In this document: piece by piece, positions 26,060 to 33,763 of the stretch
How positions within the stretch are numbered: position 1 is the first letter of the stretch
How the letters are laid out: every line of letters begins with the position of its first letter
NCBI GenBank assembly: GCA_021325355.1
Contig: JAJPHI010000023.1
Location: forward strand, 1-64,000
Length of the DNA stretch: 64,000 bases
DNA from: Pseudomonadota bacterium
GTDB taxonomy: Bacteria; Desulfobacterota; Binatia; Binatales; Binataceae
Direction of reading: 5' to 3'
Notes under the pieces: model-generated
The model's input: the letters and a program-made list of their open reading frames with translations, nothing else
What the model was told of the DNA's origin: nothing
The model's database searches: none
Made by a program: the position numbers and the translations under genes

Positions 26060-27372
26060 TAGTCGATGACGGCAAAAACATCCGCCGCCATCTGGCGACC
26101 TACTTCGAGCGGCGCGGCTATCAGGTGAGCACCGCCGCGAGCGCTCTCGAGGCGCTCGCGATGCAATCCGCCGAGCCCGGCTATGACGTGATCCTGACCG
26201 ACTACCGGATGGCCGAGATGAACGGTCTTGAACTGCTGCGCGAGGTTCGCCGCCGCGACGCCGGCGCGATCGTCATCCTGATGACCGCCTATGCGACCGT
26301 GCCCAACGCCGTGGCTGCGCTCAAGGCCGGGGCCTATGACTATCTGACCAAGCCGTTCTCGCTCGAACATGTCGCGCAAGTGGTGGAGCGCGCTTTGGAG
26401 CTACGGCGGCTGCGCTCGCAGAATCGCCGGTGGTTGGATCGCACCGAAACTCAGCCGTGGCTGGAGTCGCGCGACGACGAGATGAACCGCCTGCTGCGGA
26501 TGGCCCGGCAGTTGGCCGTGACCGCCGAACCGATCTTGATCGTGGGTGAGCGGGGCGTGGGCAAGAAGGTTCTGGCGCGTCAGATCCATCGCTGGAGCGG
26601 GCGGCGCGACAAGCCCCTGGTGGTCGCCGATTGCGAAGGTTTCCCCGAAGAACTGCTCGACCGTGAACTGTTCGGCGCGGAATCGCCGGCGGCGAGCGGT
26701 GACGGCGGTGAGCGGCCCGGGCTGGTTGACGCCGCCGAGGGCGGCTCGCTGCTTCTGGAAAAGGTCGAGAGCCTCGGTGCCATGCCGCAGAACCGCCTGT
26801 TGCGCCTGATTAAACATTCCACCTTCGAACGTCAGGGCGGCGTCGCGACGGTCGCCGCTGACATCCGGCTCCTCCTCGATTCGACCGTTGAGCTGAGAGA
26901 GCGCGTGACCGCAAAACAGTTCCATCCCGATCTCTATCATCACTTGAGCGCGGCGATTCTGCGGATTCCCCCGCTGCGGAGCCGTCCGGAAGATATCCTT
27001 CCCCTGGCCGAACATATCCTGTCGAGTCCCGCCCTGATGGCCGGACGACGACGGTCACTGTCGCCGGCCGCCGCGGCCCGACTCGTCCGCTATCAATGGC
27101 CGGGCAATGTGCGCGAGCTGCGCAGCGTCCTCGAACGCGCCGCACTGCTCTCCGACAAGGATACGCTCGACCTCGAGCATCTGCCCGAAGTGGTGCTGCG
27201 GGGCCCTGCGGCGGACGGGACGGCGATGCTGACGACGACCATGAATGAGCTCGAACGCGACCATATCATGCACGTGATCGCCACTACGGCCTCGCTCGAA
27301 GAGGCGGCGGAAAAGCTCGGGATCAATCCGGCGACGCTCTGGCGCAAACGCAAGCGTTACGGTATCGGCTGA
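26044..27372 (+). CDS. NtrC-like response regulator with degenerate sigma54 module
   Basis: This 442-residue protein has a CheY-like receiver (acidic pair D8-D9, phosphoacceptor D53, T81, K103), an AAA+ central domain and a C-terminal Fis-type helix-turn-helix (ASLEEAAEKLGINPATLWRK). Walker A is recognisable (GERGVGKK, 168-175). The sigma54-contact loop that should read GAFTGA is absent: after ELFGAE (about 208-213) the sequence runs SPAASGDGGERPGL. Walker B lacks its acidic pair (SLLLEKVES, about 235-243), and the FREDLYYRL segment reads FHPDLYHHL (293-301). It therefore probably binds DNA and regulates sigma70 genes, like AlgB- or NtrC-derived regulators, without opening sigma54 promoters. 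It overlaps its kinase gene. Confidence 0.9.
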   Translation: MARLLIVDDGKNIRRHLATYFERRGYQVSTAASALEALAMQSAEPGYDVILTDYRMAEMNGLELLREVRRRDAGAIVILMTAYATVPNAVAALKAGAYDYLTKPFSLEHVAQVVERALELRRLRSQNRRWLDRTETQPWLESRDDEMNRLLRMARQLAVTAEPILIVGERGVGKKVLARQIHRWSGRRDKPLVVADCEGFPEELLDRELFGAESPAASGDGGERPGLVDAAEGGSLLLEKVESLGAMPQNRLLRLIKHSTFERQGGVATVAADIRLLLDSTVELRERVTAKQFHPDLYHHLSAAILRIPPLRSRPEDILPLAEHILSSPALMAGRRRSLSPAAAARLVRYQWPGNVRELRSVLERAALLSDKDTLDLEHLPEVVLRGPAADGTAMLTTTMNELERDHIMHVIATTASLEEAAEKLGINPATLWRKRKRYGIG

Positions 27373-27515
27373 GCCGACCCCGTCGCAGTCGCCTCGCCTA
27401 CCCTAAGCCGCGGGGCGCAAGCCCTTCGGAGCGGCAGATGCCGCTGATTTGAACACCGCCGGACAGGTCCTCCGGCAGCCCGACGGCGCTCCGCGTCATT
27501 TCACGTTAGATTTCC

Positions 27516-27559
27516 GTATTGCATTTCTGCAATTTCTTCGGATTGCAGAAATGCAATAC
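27516..27559. promoter_or_regulatory. Perfect 18-bp inverted repeat upstream of ammonium transporter
   Basis: GTATTGCATTTCTGCAAT (27516-27533) and ATTGCAGAAATGCAATAC (27542-27559) are exact reverse complements separated by eight bases. Each arm also contains its own dyad, ATTGCA-N4-TGCAAT, so the site looks like two tandem operators with centres 24 bases apart. The region is AT-rich against the local background. It lies just upstream of the -24/-12 promoter for amt, at about -72 to -29 from the predicted transcription start. A protein-binding site is more likely than a terminator, but a transcript hairpin is possible. Confidence 0.7.
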
Positions 27560-27562
27560 ACG

Positions 27563-27576
27563 GGCATGTCATTTGC
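27563..27576 (+). promoter_or_regulatory. Putative sigma54 (-24/-12) promoter of amt
   Basis: The stretch GGGCATGTCATTTGCT carries GG at 27563-27564 and GC at 27575-27576 with exactly ten bases between. It matches the TGGCAC-N5-TTGCW consensus at GG, CA, G, TTTGC and the final W. Transcription would begin near 27588, leaving a leader of about 77 bases to the ATG at 27665. Ammonium transporters are commonly sigma54-controlled, which raises confidence. Confidence 0.65.
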
Positions 27577-27664
27577 TGAGCCTCGGTCGCAAACCCAACC
27601 GCAGCGGTGGGTATGGCTCGCATTGTCGAGCGCGAAACGCACACGACGGAGGATGAAGCAGCGC

Positions 27665-29227
27665 ATGAACCTGTGGTCTACCCAACTGGCTCGGCGGTTG
27701 ATGGAACGGCTGAGAGATCCGGAGGTCCGGCGCAAGGCCGGGATGCTCCTTCTCGGCAAAACCATCGGTCTCGGGATCGTCGTCCTGCTGATGTCGAAAT
27801 GGTATCTGCCGGACGCCGCCTATGCGGATGCGACGCCGCCTTTGCCGCCGCCGCATATCAACGCAATTAATACGGTCTGGACCCTGGTGGCCGCCTACCT
27901 CGTCTTCTGTATGCAGGTCGGCTTCGTGATGCTCGAGTCGGGGTTCGCCCGCTCGCGCGAAACGGTCAATATCCTGGTTGAAGGGATTGCCGATACCTGC
28001 ATCTGCGGCGTGACCTTCTGGCTCTGGGGCTTCGCCTTCATGTTCTGTCCGGGTACGCCGTGGATCGGTACCACCGGCTTCATGCTGCACGGGCTGCCCG
28101 CAACCTACGGCACCACGGGTGTGCCTCTGCTCGCTTACTGGGTTTTCCAGTACGCCTTTGCCGATACCTGCTCGACCGTGACTTCGGGCGCGATGATCGG
28201 ACGCTGCGACTTTATCGGCGATCTGCTCTACAGCGTCGGCGTCACCGGCTTTATCTATCCCATCATCGGTCACTGGGCGTGGGGTCCGGACGGCTGGCTG
28301 GCCAACATGAACCCGATCCCGTTCCACGATTTCGCCGGATCGACCGTGGTGCATACCATCGGCGGGACGATTTCCCTCGCCGGCGCTATCGTGCTGGGTC
28401 CGCGGCTCGGACGGGTTTTCAAGCGCGACGGCGGCGAGCCAATGAAACCCCACGACCTCATTATCGGCGCCACCGGCGGCTTGATTCTCTGGTTCGGCTG
28501 GTACGGCTTCAATCCGGGAAGCACGCTGTCGGCACTCGACGCGCAGGGTATCGGGCGCGTTTCCTTCAACACCACGCTGGCGGCCTGTTCGGCCGGCCTG
28601 ACCGCCCTCTTTTATTCGTACATCAAGCTGCGCAAATGGGATCTGGCGCTCACGGTCAACGGCTTCCTGGCGGGACTCGTGGCGATTACCTGCCCGTGTT
28701 ACTGGGTCGATCCCGAAGGCGCCTTCCTGCTCGGCATCGGCGCCGGGATCGTGGTGGTCTGGGGTATCGATCTGCTTGAGTACCTGCGTATCGATGATCC
28801 GATCGGCGCCGTGCCGGTCCACATGATCGCGGGCATCTGGGGGACCCTTTCGCTCGGATTGTTTGCCGCAGGCAAGTACGGCGCGCCGACCGCGACCGGC
28901 GCCGATACCAGCACCGTGGTGACCGGCCTCTTCTACGGCGGAGGATTCGGCGTACTCAAGGCGCAGATGATTGGCAGCTTCTCGATCACCATCGCCACCT
29001 TTATCGTCTCGATGGCCCTGATGTACGCAATCCACGTCGGCTTCCGCCTGCGGATTCCTACCGAAGGCGAGATCGAAGGCCTCGATCTCCATGAACACGG
29101 CTTCCCGGCCTATCCGGAATACGTGGTGACGGGCGACGACGGCTGTCCGAAGTCGATCGACGACGTTCCAATCGGGCGCCGCACGCGCACCCGATTGCCA
29201 CGCATCAAAATGAAAGAAGCCAGTTAG
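27665..29227 (+). CDS. amt: Ammonium transporter (Amt/MEP/Rh family)
   Basis: This about 520-residue protein has a charged N-terminus, a first hydrophobic helix (MLLLGKTIGLGIVVLLMS; likely signal or extra helix) and eleven Amt helices. It holds the twin histidines of the conduction pore, in FAGSTVVHTIGG (His at about 229) and PVHMIAGIWGTL (about 385), and the Amt signature segment DFAGSTVVHTIGG. A C-terminal tail of about 60 residues (DLHEHGFPAYPEY) contacts regulatory P-II proteins in relatives. No glnK lies next to it. The start at 27665 has GGAGG 12 bases upstream; ATG 27653 directly abuts that Shine-Dalgarno. Upstream codons from 27449 are not supported because they cross the inverted repeat and promoter. 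Confidence 0.9.
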   Translation: MNLWSTQLARRLMERLRDPEVRRKAGMLLLGKTIGLGIVVLLMSKWYLPDAAYADATPPLPPPHINAINTVWTLVAAYLVFCMQVGFVMLESGFARSRETVNILVEGIADTCICGVTFWLWGFAFMFCPGTPWIGTTGFMLHGLPATYGTTGVPLLAYWVFQYAFADTCSTVTSGAMIGRCDFIGDLLYSVGVTGFIYPIIGHWAWGPDGWLANMNPIPFHDFAGSTVVHTIGGTISLAGAIVLGPRLGRVFKRDGGEPMKPHDLIIGATGGLILWFGWYGFNPGSTLSALDAQGIGRVSFNTTLAACSAGLTALFYSYIKLRKWDLALTVNGFLAGLVAITCPCYWVDPEGAFLLGIGAGIVVVWGIDLLEYLRIDDPIGAVPVHMIAGIWGTLSLGLFAAGKYGAPTATGADTSTVVTGLFYGGGFGVLKAQMIGSFSITIATFIVSMALMYAIHVGFRLRIPTEGEIEGLDLHEHGFPAYPEYVVTGDDGCPKSIDDVPIGRRTRTRLPRIKMKEAS

Positions 29228-29240
29228 TTGCGATCCGCAT

Positions 29241-29264
29241 CCGGCCATCCGCTGGGGTGGCCGG
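29241..29264 (+). terminator. Hairpin after amt
   Basis: CCGGCCATCC (29241-29250) pairs with GGGTGGCCGG (29255-29264) through a four-base loop GCTG, giving ten base pairs with one G-U. It stands 14 bases after the amt stop. No U-rich run follows, so it is a weak intrinsic terminator or an mRNA end protector. Confidence 0.45.
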
Positions 29265-29293
29265 GGCGTTCCTTCCCGTAGGTGTGCTGCGAA

Positions 29294-29785
29294 ATGATCC
29301 TGATACCGAAACGAGTGTCGATGTGGCTGGTACGTCTGATGGCCAAGGTGTCGAATTTTTATCGTGCGCACGTGTTCTGGCGAAAAGTTGAAAGTGCGCT
29401 CGCTCTCCATCAGCGCGGCGAAGCGCGCGCCGATGGTCTCGAGATCCTGTCGGCGAAAACCGTCCTGCAGATCGAATGGCTGGCGCGCGCGATTCATCCG
29501 TGGGATCGCGATCTGCCGCCGAGCGCGATCGAACGCCGGTTTGCGAAACAGTGTCTGACCGATACCGACGCGGCGCTCAAGCGGCTGTTCGACGAAATTC
29601 CCATACTCGATCGCGTCGAAATCGCCGTTCGACGCGCTCCCACCCGTCCGCCGCTGATTCGGGGAACGGTGCAGCGGAAGCATCTCAATGAGAGCCGCGC
29701 CGAGTCGGTCGGCATGCGGCTCCGGGCGCTCGGCCTGGGCTTCCGCATGAGTAACCTCGGCCTTGAGGAAATGGAGTCGCCCTGA
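29294..29785 (+). CDS. Conserved-looking hypothetical protein
   Basis: This 163-residue, predominantly helical, basic protein is not one I recognise. Its composition is protein-like (for example TVLQIEWLARAIHPWDRDLP, ERRFAKQCLTDTDAALKRLF), and the third-position GC bias follows the neighbouring genes. No signal peptide, membrane helix or metal motif is visible. It starts at ATG 29294; a GTG at 29282 is in frame. It lies downstream of amt behind a hairpin and may be independent. Confidence 0.5.
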   Translation: MILIPKRVSMWLVRLMAKVSNFYRAHVFWRKVESALALHQRGEARADGLEILSAKTVLQIEWLARAIHPWDRDLPPSAIERRFAKQCLTDTDAALKRLFDEIPILDRVEIAVRRAPTRPPLIRGTVQRKHLNESRAESVGMRLRALGLGFRMSNLGLEEMESP

Positions 29786-30139
29786 TCGTCGCGGTGAGTA
29801 ACGGCGGCAGGGCTTCCGCGGGGCGCGCGGGAATGACGTCGCGGGGCGCAAAGGACAAAGGGGGATAGTTTTGCGCGCGGGATTCCTCGCACGCCGCGGC
29901 GTGCGAGGAATTCTCGCGTCGCGCTCAGCCGGTCGCGAGCGGCACTATCTGCGGTCAGGAGGCGAGTTGGGCGGGCGGCCTCGGCTCGGCGTCCAGTGGC
30001 GGCCACGGATCCTCGGCGGCGCAGGGAGAGGACCGTTGACGGCAAACATCGCAGGATGGTACTGCGTGGTTTCACGCCGCCATACCAACCAGCAAGTGGG
30101 CGGAAATTACCTGACTCTGGAGACCAAAGCAGGGAGACC
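29786..30139. other. Intergenic region with a perfect 30-nt palindrome
   Basis: The stretch between the hypothetical gene and the DUF35 gene contains no supported gene. At 29882-29911 the bases ATTCCTCGCACGCC GC GGCGTGCGAGGAAT read as a self-complementary 30-mer without a loop. Upstream the sequence ends the neighbouring gene. The frame that runs through it from 29996 on the plus strand becomes the real DUF35 gene only at ATG 30140. A minus-strand frame of 227 codons also crosses it but is Ser/Arg/Pro-rich and shadows. Confidence 0.5.
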
Positions 30140-30553
30140 ATGCCCAAACAGTCACCGATTCCCGACGAGCTGGACAAACCCTTCTACGACGCGTGCAACG
30201 CCGAGCGACTGGTCGCCCAGTATTGTACCAGTTGCCGCAGATATCAGTTTCCGCCGCGTCCCAGGTGTATCCGATGCGGCAAAGATACGGCGGTCGAATG
30301 GCGGCCGCTCAGCGGGCGTGGACGCATTATCAGCCGCGTCGTGGTGTACGACACCCCGACCTCGTCGCTGATTCCGGGACAGCCTTTCAATGTTGCCGCG
30401 ATCGCCCTCGACGACGAGCCCGAAATCATCATGTTGTCCCATCTGCCAGGCACGCCGGTGGATCAAGTGCCGGTCGGGGCGGCGGTCGAGGTGATTTTTG
30501 AAACGACGCCCGCGACGGGTCAGAAGGTGCCCGAATGGCGGGTGATCGCCTAG
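30140..30553 (+). CDS. DUF35 OB-fold/zinc-ribbon protein (thiolase partner)
   Basis: This 137-residue protein has an N-terminal rubredoxin-like zinc ribbon (C29-x2-C32 in QYCTSCRR, C43-x2-C46 in RCIRCGK). The OB-fold half starts LSGRGRIISRVVVYDTPTSS. DUF35 proteins associate with thiolase-like enzymes and bind acyl-CoA; in steroid side-chain degradation they form the aldolase and hydratase complexes. The start ATG at 30140 has GGGAG upstream. It is 49 bases before the thiolase gene, so they probably act as a complex. Confidence 0.85.
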   Translation: MPKQSPIPDELDKPFYDACNAERLVAQYCTSCRRYQFPPRPRCIRCGKDTAVEWRPLSGRGRIISRVVVYDTPTSSLIPGQPFNVAAIALDDEPEIIMLSHLPGTPVDQVPVGAAVEVIFETTPATGQKVPEWRVIA

Positions 30554-30602
30554 GGCTTGTCAGGATCAGGTACGAGGGCAAAGCACCGCAGGGAGAATAC
30601 TC

Positions 30603-31931
30603 ATGCCGCATCCGGTAGTTCCGCGCGAGTGGTTTCGCAATAAAGAGGGCCTGGGGCTGTGGGAAGGGCGAGGCAAGGTGGTCGCCACCGGAGTCGGGAC
30701 TTCGCCTACCGCGCGGCGCTGGGACGAGAAGCCCGAGACCAGCATGGGCGCCCTGACGATCCTCGCGATCCGCAAGGCGATCGCCGATGCCGGAATTGCT
30801 CCCGAAGAGATCGACGGACTGGTCCTGACTCCTGAGTCCACGACCGGAATTTCCAAAGATCCCAATACCCCGCCGCCGCCGGGTTGGGAGAAGCACTTCA
30901 AGATGGCATCCTTCCCGCAGGCCGGCATCACCCGAGGCGACATCGACTGGCTCCTGTTGAACATGCCGGAGCTCAAGAATGTCAAGTTCATGATGAACGG
31001 TCCCATCTGCATGTCGGTGTCATTCGTTGCGGCGGCGGAGGCGGTGGCGCGCGGTCTCACCAAGACCTGTCTCGTCGCGCGCGGATGGCACAATCTGGCC
31101 GGCCGCTACTACGTCGGCGTCGGCGCGAGCGCGCTCAACACCGCTTCCGGCCGCTTCAAGTACAGCAGCATCTGGGGCCTGCCGGCTTGCGGCACCACTG
31201 CGATGGTCTTCGAGGAGTACTGCCGCAAGTACGGCAAGAGCCATGATCAGATGGCTAACTTTGTCGTGACCTCACGCCGCAACGGCCTGATGAATCCCGA
31301 CGGCTACTATAGCCAGCATCGGCCTGAGATGATCACCGTCGAGGACTATCTGACGGCGCGATGGATCGCCAAGCCGGCCAATATCTACGACAACGACCTG
31401 CCGATTATGGCTGCCCTGGCGGTCGTCTTCACGACGCCGGAGCGCGCCCGAGATCACAAGCAGAAGCCGGTTTATATCCTGAGCCATGGCCAGACCCGGC
31501 CGGAATCGATGGGTGTCGTGCCGACCCTCGAGCAGTGGGAGCGAAGCACCGACCGCATGGGCCGGATCCTTTACGAAGGCGCCGGCGTCGGTCCCGACGA
31601 TCTCGACTTCGAGAACATGTACGACGGCTTCACCCTGTTTCATCAATTCCATCTGGAAGGGCTGCGCTATGCGGCGCGCGGAGAGAAGCGGGGCTACGCG
31701 CTCGATCTCTACGAGACGGATATCAGTATCGAAGGGCCGAATCCGGTGTCGCCGAGCGGCGGCAATAATGGTAACGGACGCACCCGCTGGTGGAACCACC
31801 GCGACAGTATCCTGCAGTTACAGGGACGGTCGCCGTCGCAGATCCGGAAAAAGGCCGAGATCGGCGTCTCGGGTGCGCCGATGCCCGATAGCTGCGACGC
31901 CCTGATCTGGAGCGCCAAGCCGCCGGTTTAG
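30603..31931 (+). CDS. Thiolase-superfamily protein (lipid-transfer/aldolase type)
   Basis: This 442-residue thiolase-fold protein has the N-half segment ALTILAIRKAIADAGIAPEE, a Cys in the NGPICMSVS segment (C136) and the C-half motif NMYDGFT (about 338-344) of the lipid-transfer/Ltp2 group. The canonical C-terminal GHPxGxxG motif is missing: its place reads GGNNGNGRTRWWNH (about 385-398). Family members that lack this motif and pair with DUF35 proteins act as retro-aldolases or substrate-transfer proteins, not as ordinary thiolases. It follows the DUF35 gene closely and precedes a small HAD gene. Confidence 0.85.
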   Translation: MPHPVVPREWFRNKEGLGLWEGRGKVVATGVGTSPTARRWDEKPETSMGALTILAIRKAIADAGIAPEEIDGLVLTPESTTGISKDPNTPPPPGWEKHFKMASFPQAGITRGDIDWLLLNMPELKNVKFMMNGPICMSVSFVAAAEAVARGLTKTCLVARGWHNLAGRYYVGVGASALNTASGRFKYSSIWGLPACGTTAMVFEEYCRKYGKSHDQMANFVVTSRRNGLMNPDGYYSQHRPEMITVEDYLTARWIAKPANIYDNDLPIMAALAVVFTTPERARDHKQKPVYILSHGQTRPESMGVVPTLEQWERSTDRMGRILYEGAGVGPDDLDFENMYDGFTLFHQFHLEGLRYAARGEKRGYALDLYETDISIEGPNPVSPSGGNNGNGRTRWWNHRDSILQLQGRSPSQIRKKAEIGVSGAPMPDSCDALIWSAKPPV

Positions 31932-31981
31932 GGCGCGGTTCGAATGCGGCATGACAGGTCTTGACGCGAGGAGGACGGAAG

Positions 31982-32350
31982 TTGGCTTTTCTGATCAGCT
32001 TTGACATCGACGGCACCATGGAATTCGGCGATCCGCCCGGCGGTGTCACGGTAGAGATGGTCCGCAGAGCCAAAGAGTTGGGCTTCATCGTTGGCAGTTG
32101 TTCCGACCGCTTTCCTTCATGGCAAAAACAGGTCTGGGACAGTCACGGTATCCCGGTGGATTTCTGGGTGGCCAAGCACATGCTCCCTGACGTAAAGGCC
32201 CGTTTTCAGGCGGAGCGCTACGTTCATATCGGCGACCGCGACATCGATCGCCAGCTCGCCGAACAGGTCGGATTCCATTTCTGGTGGGATTACGAGGCGG
32301 TGGCGGAGCCCTGGCTGGCCTGGCTGGCCTGGCTGGATGATCAGCGTTGA
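31982..32350 (+). CDS. Small HAD-like hydrolase without cap
   Basis: This 122-residue protein carries all HAD motifs at short spacing: FDIDGT (motif I, D-x-D), SCSDR (motif II), AKHML (motif III lysine) and GDRDIDRQLAEQ (motif IV). No cap domain is present, so it is a C0-type HAD. The C-terminus contains a tandem W-L-A repeat from a nine-base DNA repeat. The start is TTG at 31982, because GAGGAGG stands eight bases before it; the longer frame from 31961 would cover the ribosome-binding site. The substrate is unknown. It sits between the thiolase and phosphoesterase genes. Confidence 0.75.
   Translation: MAFLISFDIDGTMEFGDPPGGVTVEMVRRAKELGFIVGSCSDRFPSWQKQVWDSHGIPVDFWVAKHMLPDVKARFQAERYVHIGDRDIDRQLAEQVGFHFWWDYEAVAEPWLAWLAWLDDQR
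32312..32338 (+). repeat. Three tandem 9-bp units within the HAD gene
   Basis: TGGCTGGCC occurs at 32312-32320 and 32321-32329 and nearly again at 32330-32338 (TGGCTGGAT). It encodes W-L-A twice and W-L-D once near the C-terminus. Because the unit is a multiple of three, slippage would keep frame. Confidence 0.85.
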
Positions 32351-32380
32351 GCGGTTCAACGCCGAAATCCTAACTGCGGC

Positions 32381-32941
32381 ATGAAGATCGGTCTCATCTC
32401 AGACACCCACATTCCGTCGATGGGGCCGGAGCCGCCCGCCCAGGTGATCCGGGCTTTCGCCGGCGTCGATCTCATCCTCCATGCCGGCCACGTCGACATC
32501 CCGTCCTGTATCGAATGGCTCGAGCGCATCGCCCCGGTTACGGCAACCACGTCGTGGCTGGTCGGCACGGGGGAGGCGCTGCCACGGGTGAACACCACCG
32601 CGGTGATCGAGGCGGAGAACCACACGATCGGCCTCTGCCACGAACTAATCCTGACGAGCCTCGGCGACGACGTCATCCCGGGAGCGATCGGGAGGTCGTT
32701 CCCTGCCGAGGAATCGCTGCCCGCGGCCGTCGCGGATATTTTCGGCAAGCCAGTGGACGTCGTGGTCTTCGGCTACACGCATGAGGCGATGGTCGAGACT
32801 CATCAGGGGGTGCTTTTCGTCAATCCGGGAAGTCCCAGTCTGGTGCGGCAGAATCCACGGCTCGGCACCGTCGCCATTTTGGAGCTTACGCCCGCGAGCA
32901 GAACCGCGCGGATAATTGATCTGGCCGCACTGGCGAAGTGA
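32381..32941 (+). CDS. YfcE/MJ0936-type calcineurin-like phosphoesterase, altered metal site
   Basis: This 186-residue protein has the fold of small metallophosphoesterases (MKIGLISDTHIPS, D8 and H10 of motif I). Several metal ligands expected in the family differ: the bridging Asp of the LLHAGD motif is His37 (LILHAGHVD), the GNCD motif reads VGTGE (61-65), and GHTH reads GYTH (Y132, H134). H87 in GLCHE is retained. Activity may be lost or altered. The gene follows the HAD gene with a 30-base gap. Confidence 0.75.
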   Translation: MKIGLISDTHIPSMGPEPPAQVIRAFAGVDLILHAGHVDIPSCIEWLERIAPVTATTSWLVGTGEALPRVNTTAVIEAENHTIGLCHELILTSLGDDVIPGAIGRSFPAEESLPAAVADIFGKPVDVVVFGYTHEAMVETHQGVLFVNPGSPSLVRQNPRLGTVAILELTPASRTARIIDLAALAK

Positions 32942-32959
32942 GCGAGCCAATCTGCCGCT

Positions 32960-33568
32960 ATGGAAAACAGGCCAACTGGCGATTTGATCCGTCTTCTAAC
33001 GGAACCGAAGTCCGGAGCCGAATGCTTTCACTCCAATGGACATGTGTTAGGACCAACGTTACTAGATTTTTGGAGATGGAGCACATCGGACCTTGTCAGC
33101 AACGTAACACGTGGACGGCTGGCGGAGTTTATTGTCGCGAGCGCACTGGGACTTTCGACCGTAGGCGTTCGCGACGAGTGGAGTCCGTTCGATCTCCAGA
33201 CTAAGGACGGCGTGAAAGTCGAGGTTAAGTCTGCGGCATATATTCAGAGTTGGTTTCAATCGAAGCTCTCAGCAATCAGCTTCAGAACTCCTAAGACTCG
33301 AGCCTTCGACGCAGGAACGAATAGTCATGAATCAGAGGCAAGGCGTCAGGCAGATGTGTACGTCTTCGCGCTGCTAAAGCATCAGGACAAGAACACGATA
33401 GACCCTTTAAACGTGGATCAATGGGAATTCTATGTGGTGCCAACCGCTGACTTGGATAGGCGAGTTCGCAGCCAGTACGGCATAACGTTACCGAGCCTAA
33501 TAAAGCTATGCACGCCAGTCGATTTCAACGGATTGCAAGCCGCCGTGTCACGAGCCGCGCATAGGTAG
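32960..33568 (+). CDS. PD-(D/E)XK-superfamily-like orphan protein
   Basis: This 202-residue protein carries a Glu in GRLAEFIVASALG (E56), D78 in the segment WSPFDLQ, and the pair E88-V-K90 in VKVEVKSAAY, spaced like the active site of restriction-endonuclease-fold nucleases (E...D...ExK). No methyltransferase or DNA-binding partner is encoded nearby. The coding sequence is clearly lower in GC than the neighbours (many A/T third positions), which suggests recent transfer. Its first codons overlap nothing; the start ATG at 32960 lies 18 bases after the phosphoesterase stop. It may be a solitary restriction or repair-type nuclease, or a defence remnant; the function is unproven. Confidence 0.65.
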   Translation: MENRPTGDLIRLLTEPKSGAECFHSNGHVLGPTLLDFWRWSTSDLVSNVTRGRLAEFIVASALGLSTVGVRDEWSPFDLQTKDGVKVEVKSAAYIQSWFQSKLSAISFRTPKTRAFDAGTNSHESEARRQADVYVFALLKHQDKNTIDPLNVDQWEFYVVPTADLDRRVRSQYGITLPSLIKLCTPVDFNGLQAAVSRAAHR

Positions 33569-33763
33569 GAGGCTCGATGAATCGCGCGCCGGCCTTCGCG
33601 GATGGCATGCTCAAGCCCGCGAATTTGCCTGGCGCGAATAACCGCGGGCTGCGAGCAAGTTGAGCTGACCTCGGTGTTTGTCAATTCGCGCTTATCTGTG
33701 AGAATCTGAATCAGAATTGAAACTGGAAATCTCCGGATTGGAGCATTCCAAGGAGACTCGGCC

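Noticed and set aside
28060-28779. Plus-strand second frame inside amt
   Set aside because: Arg-rich shadow of the ammonium transporter in another frame.
27569-29851. Minus-strand frame of 760 codons opposite amt
   Set aside because: Its length is due to codon bias in the amt strand; the translation is rich in H, R, D and E with no domain.
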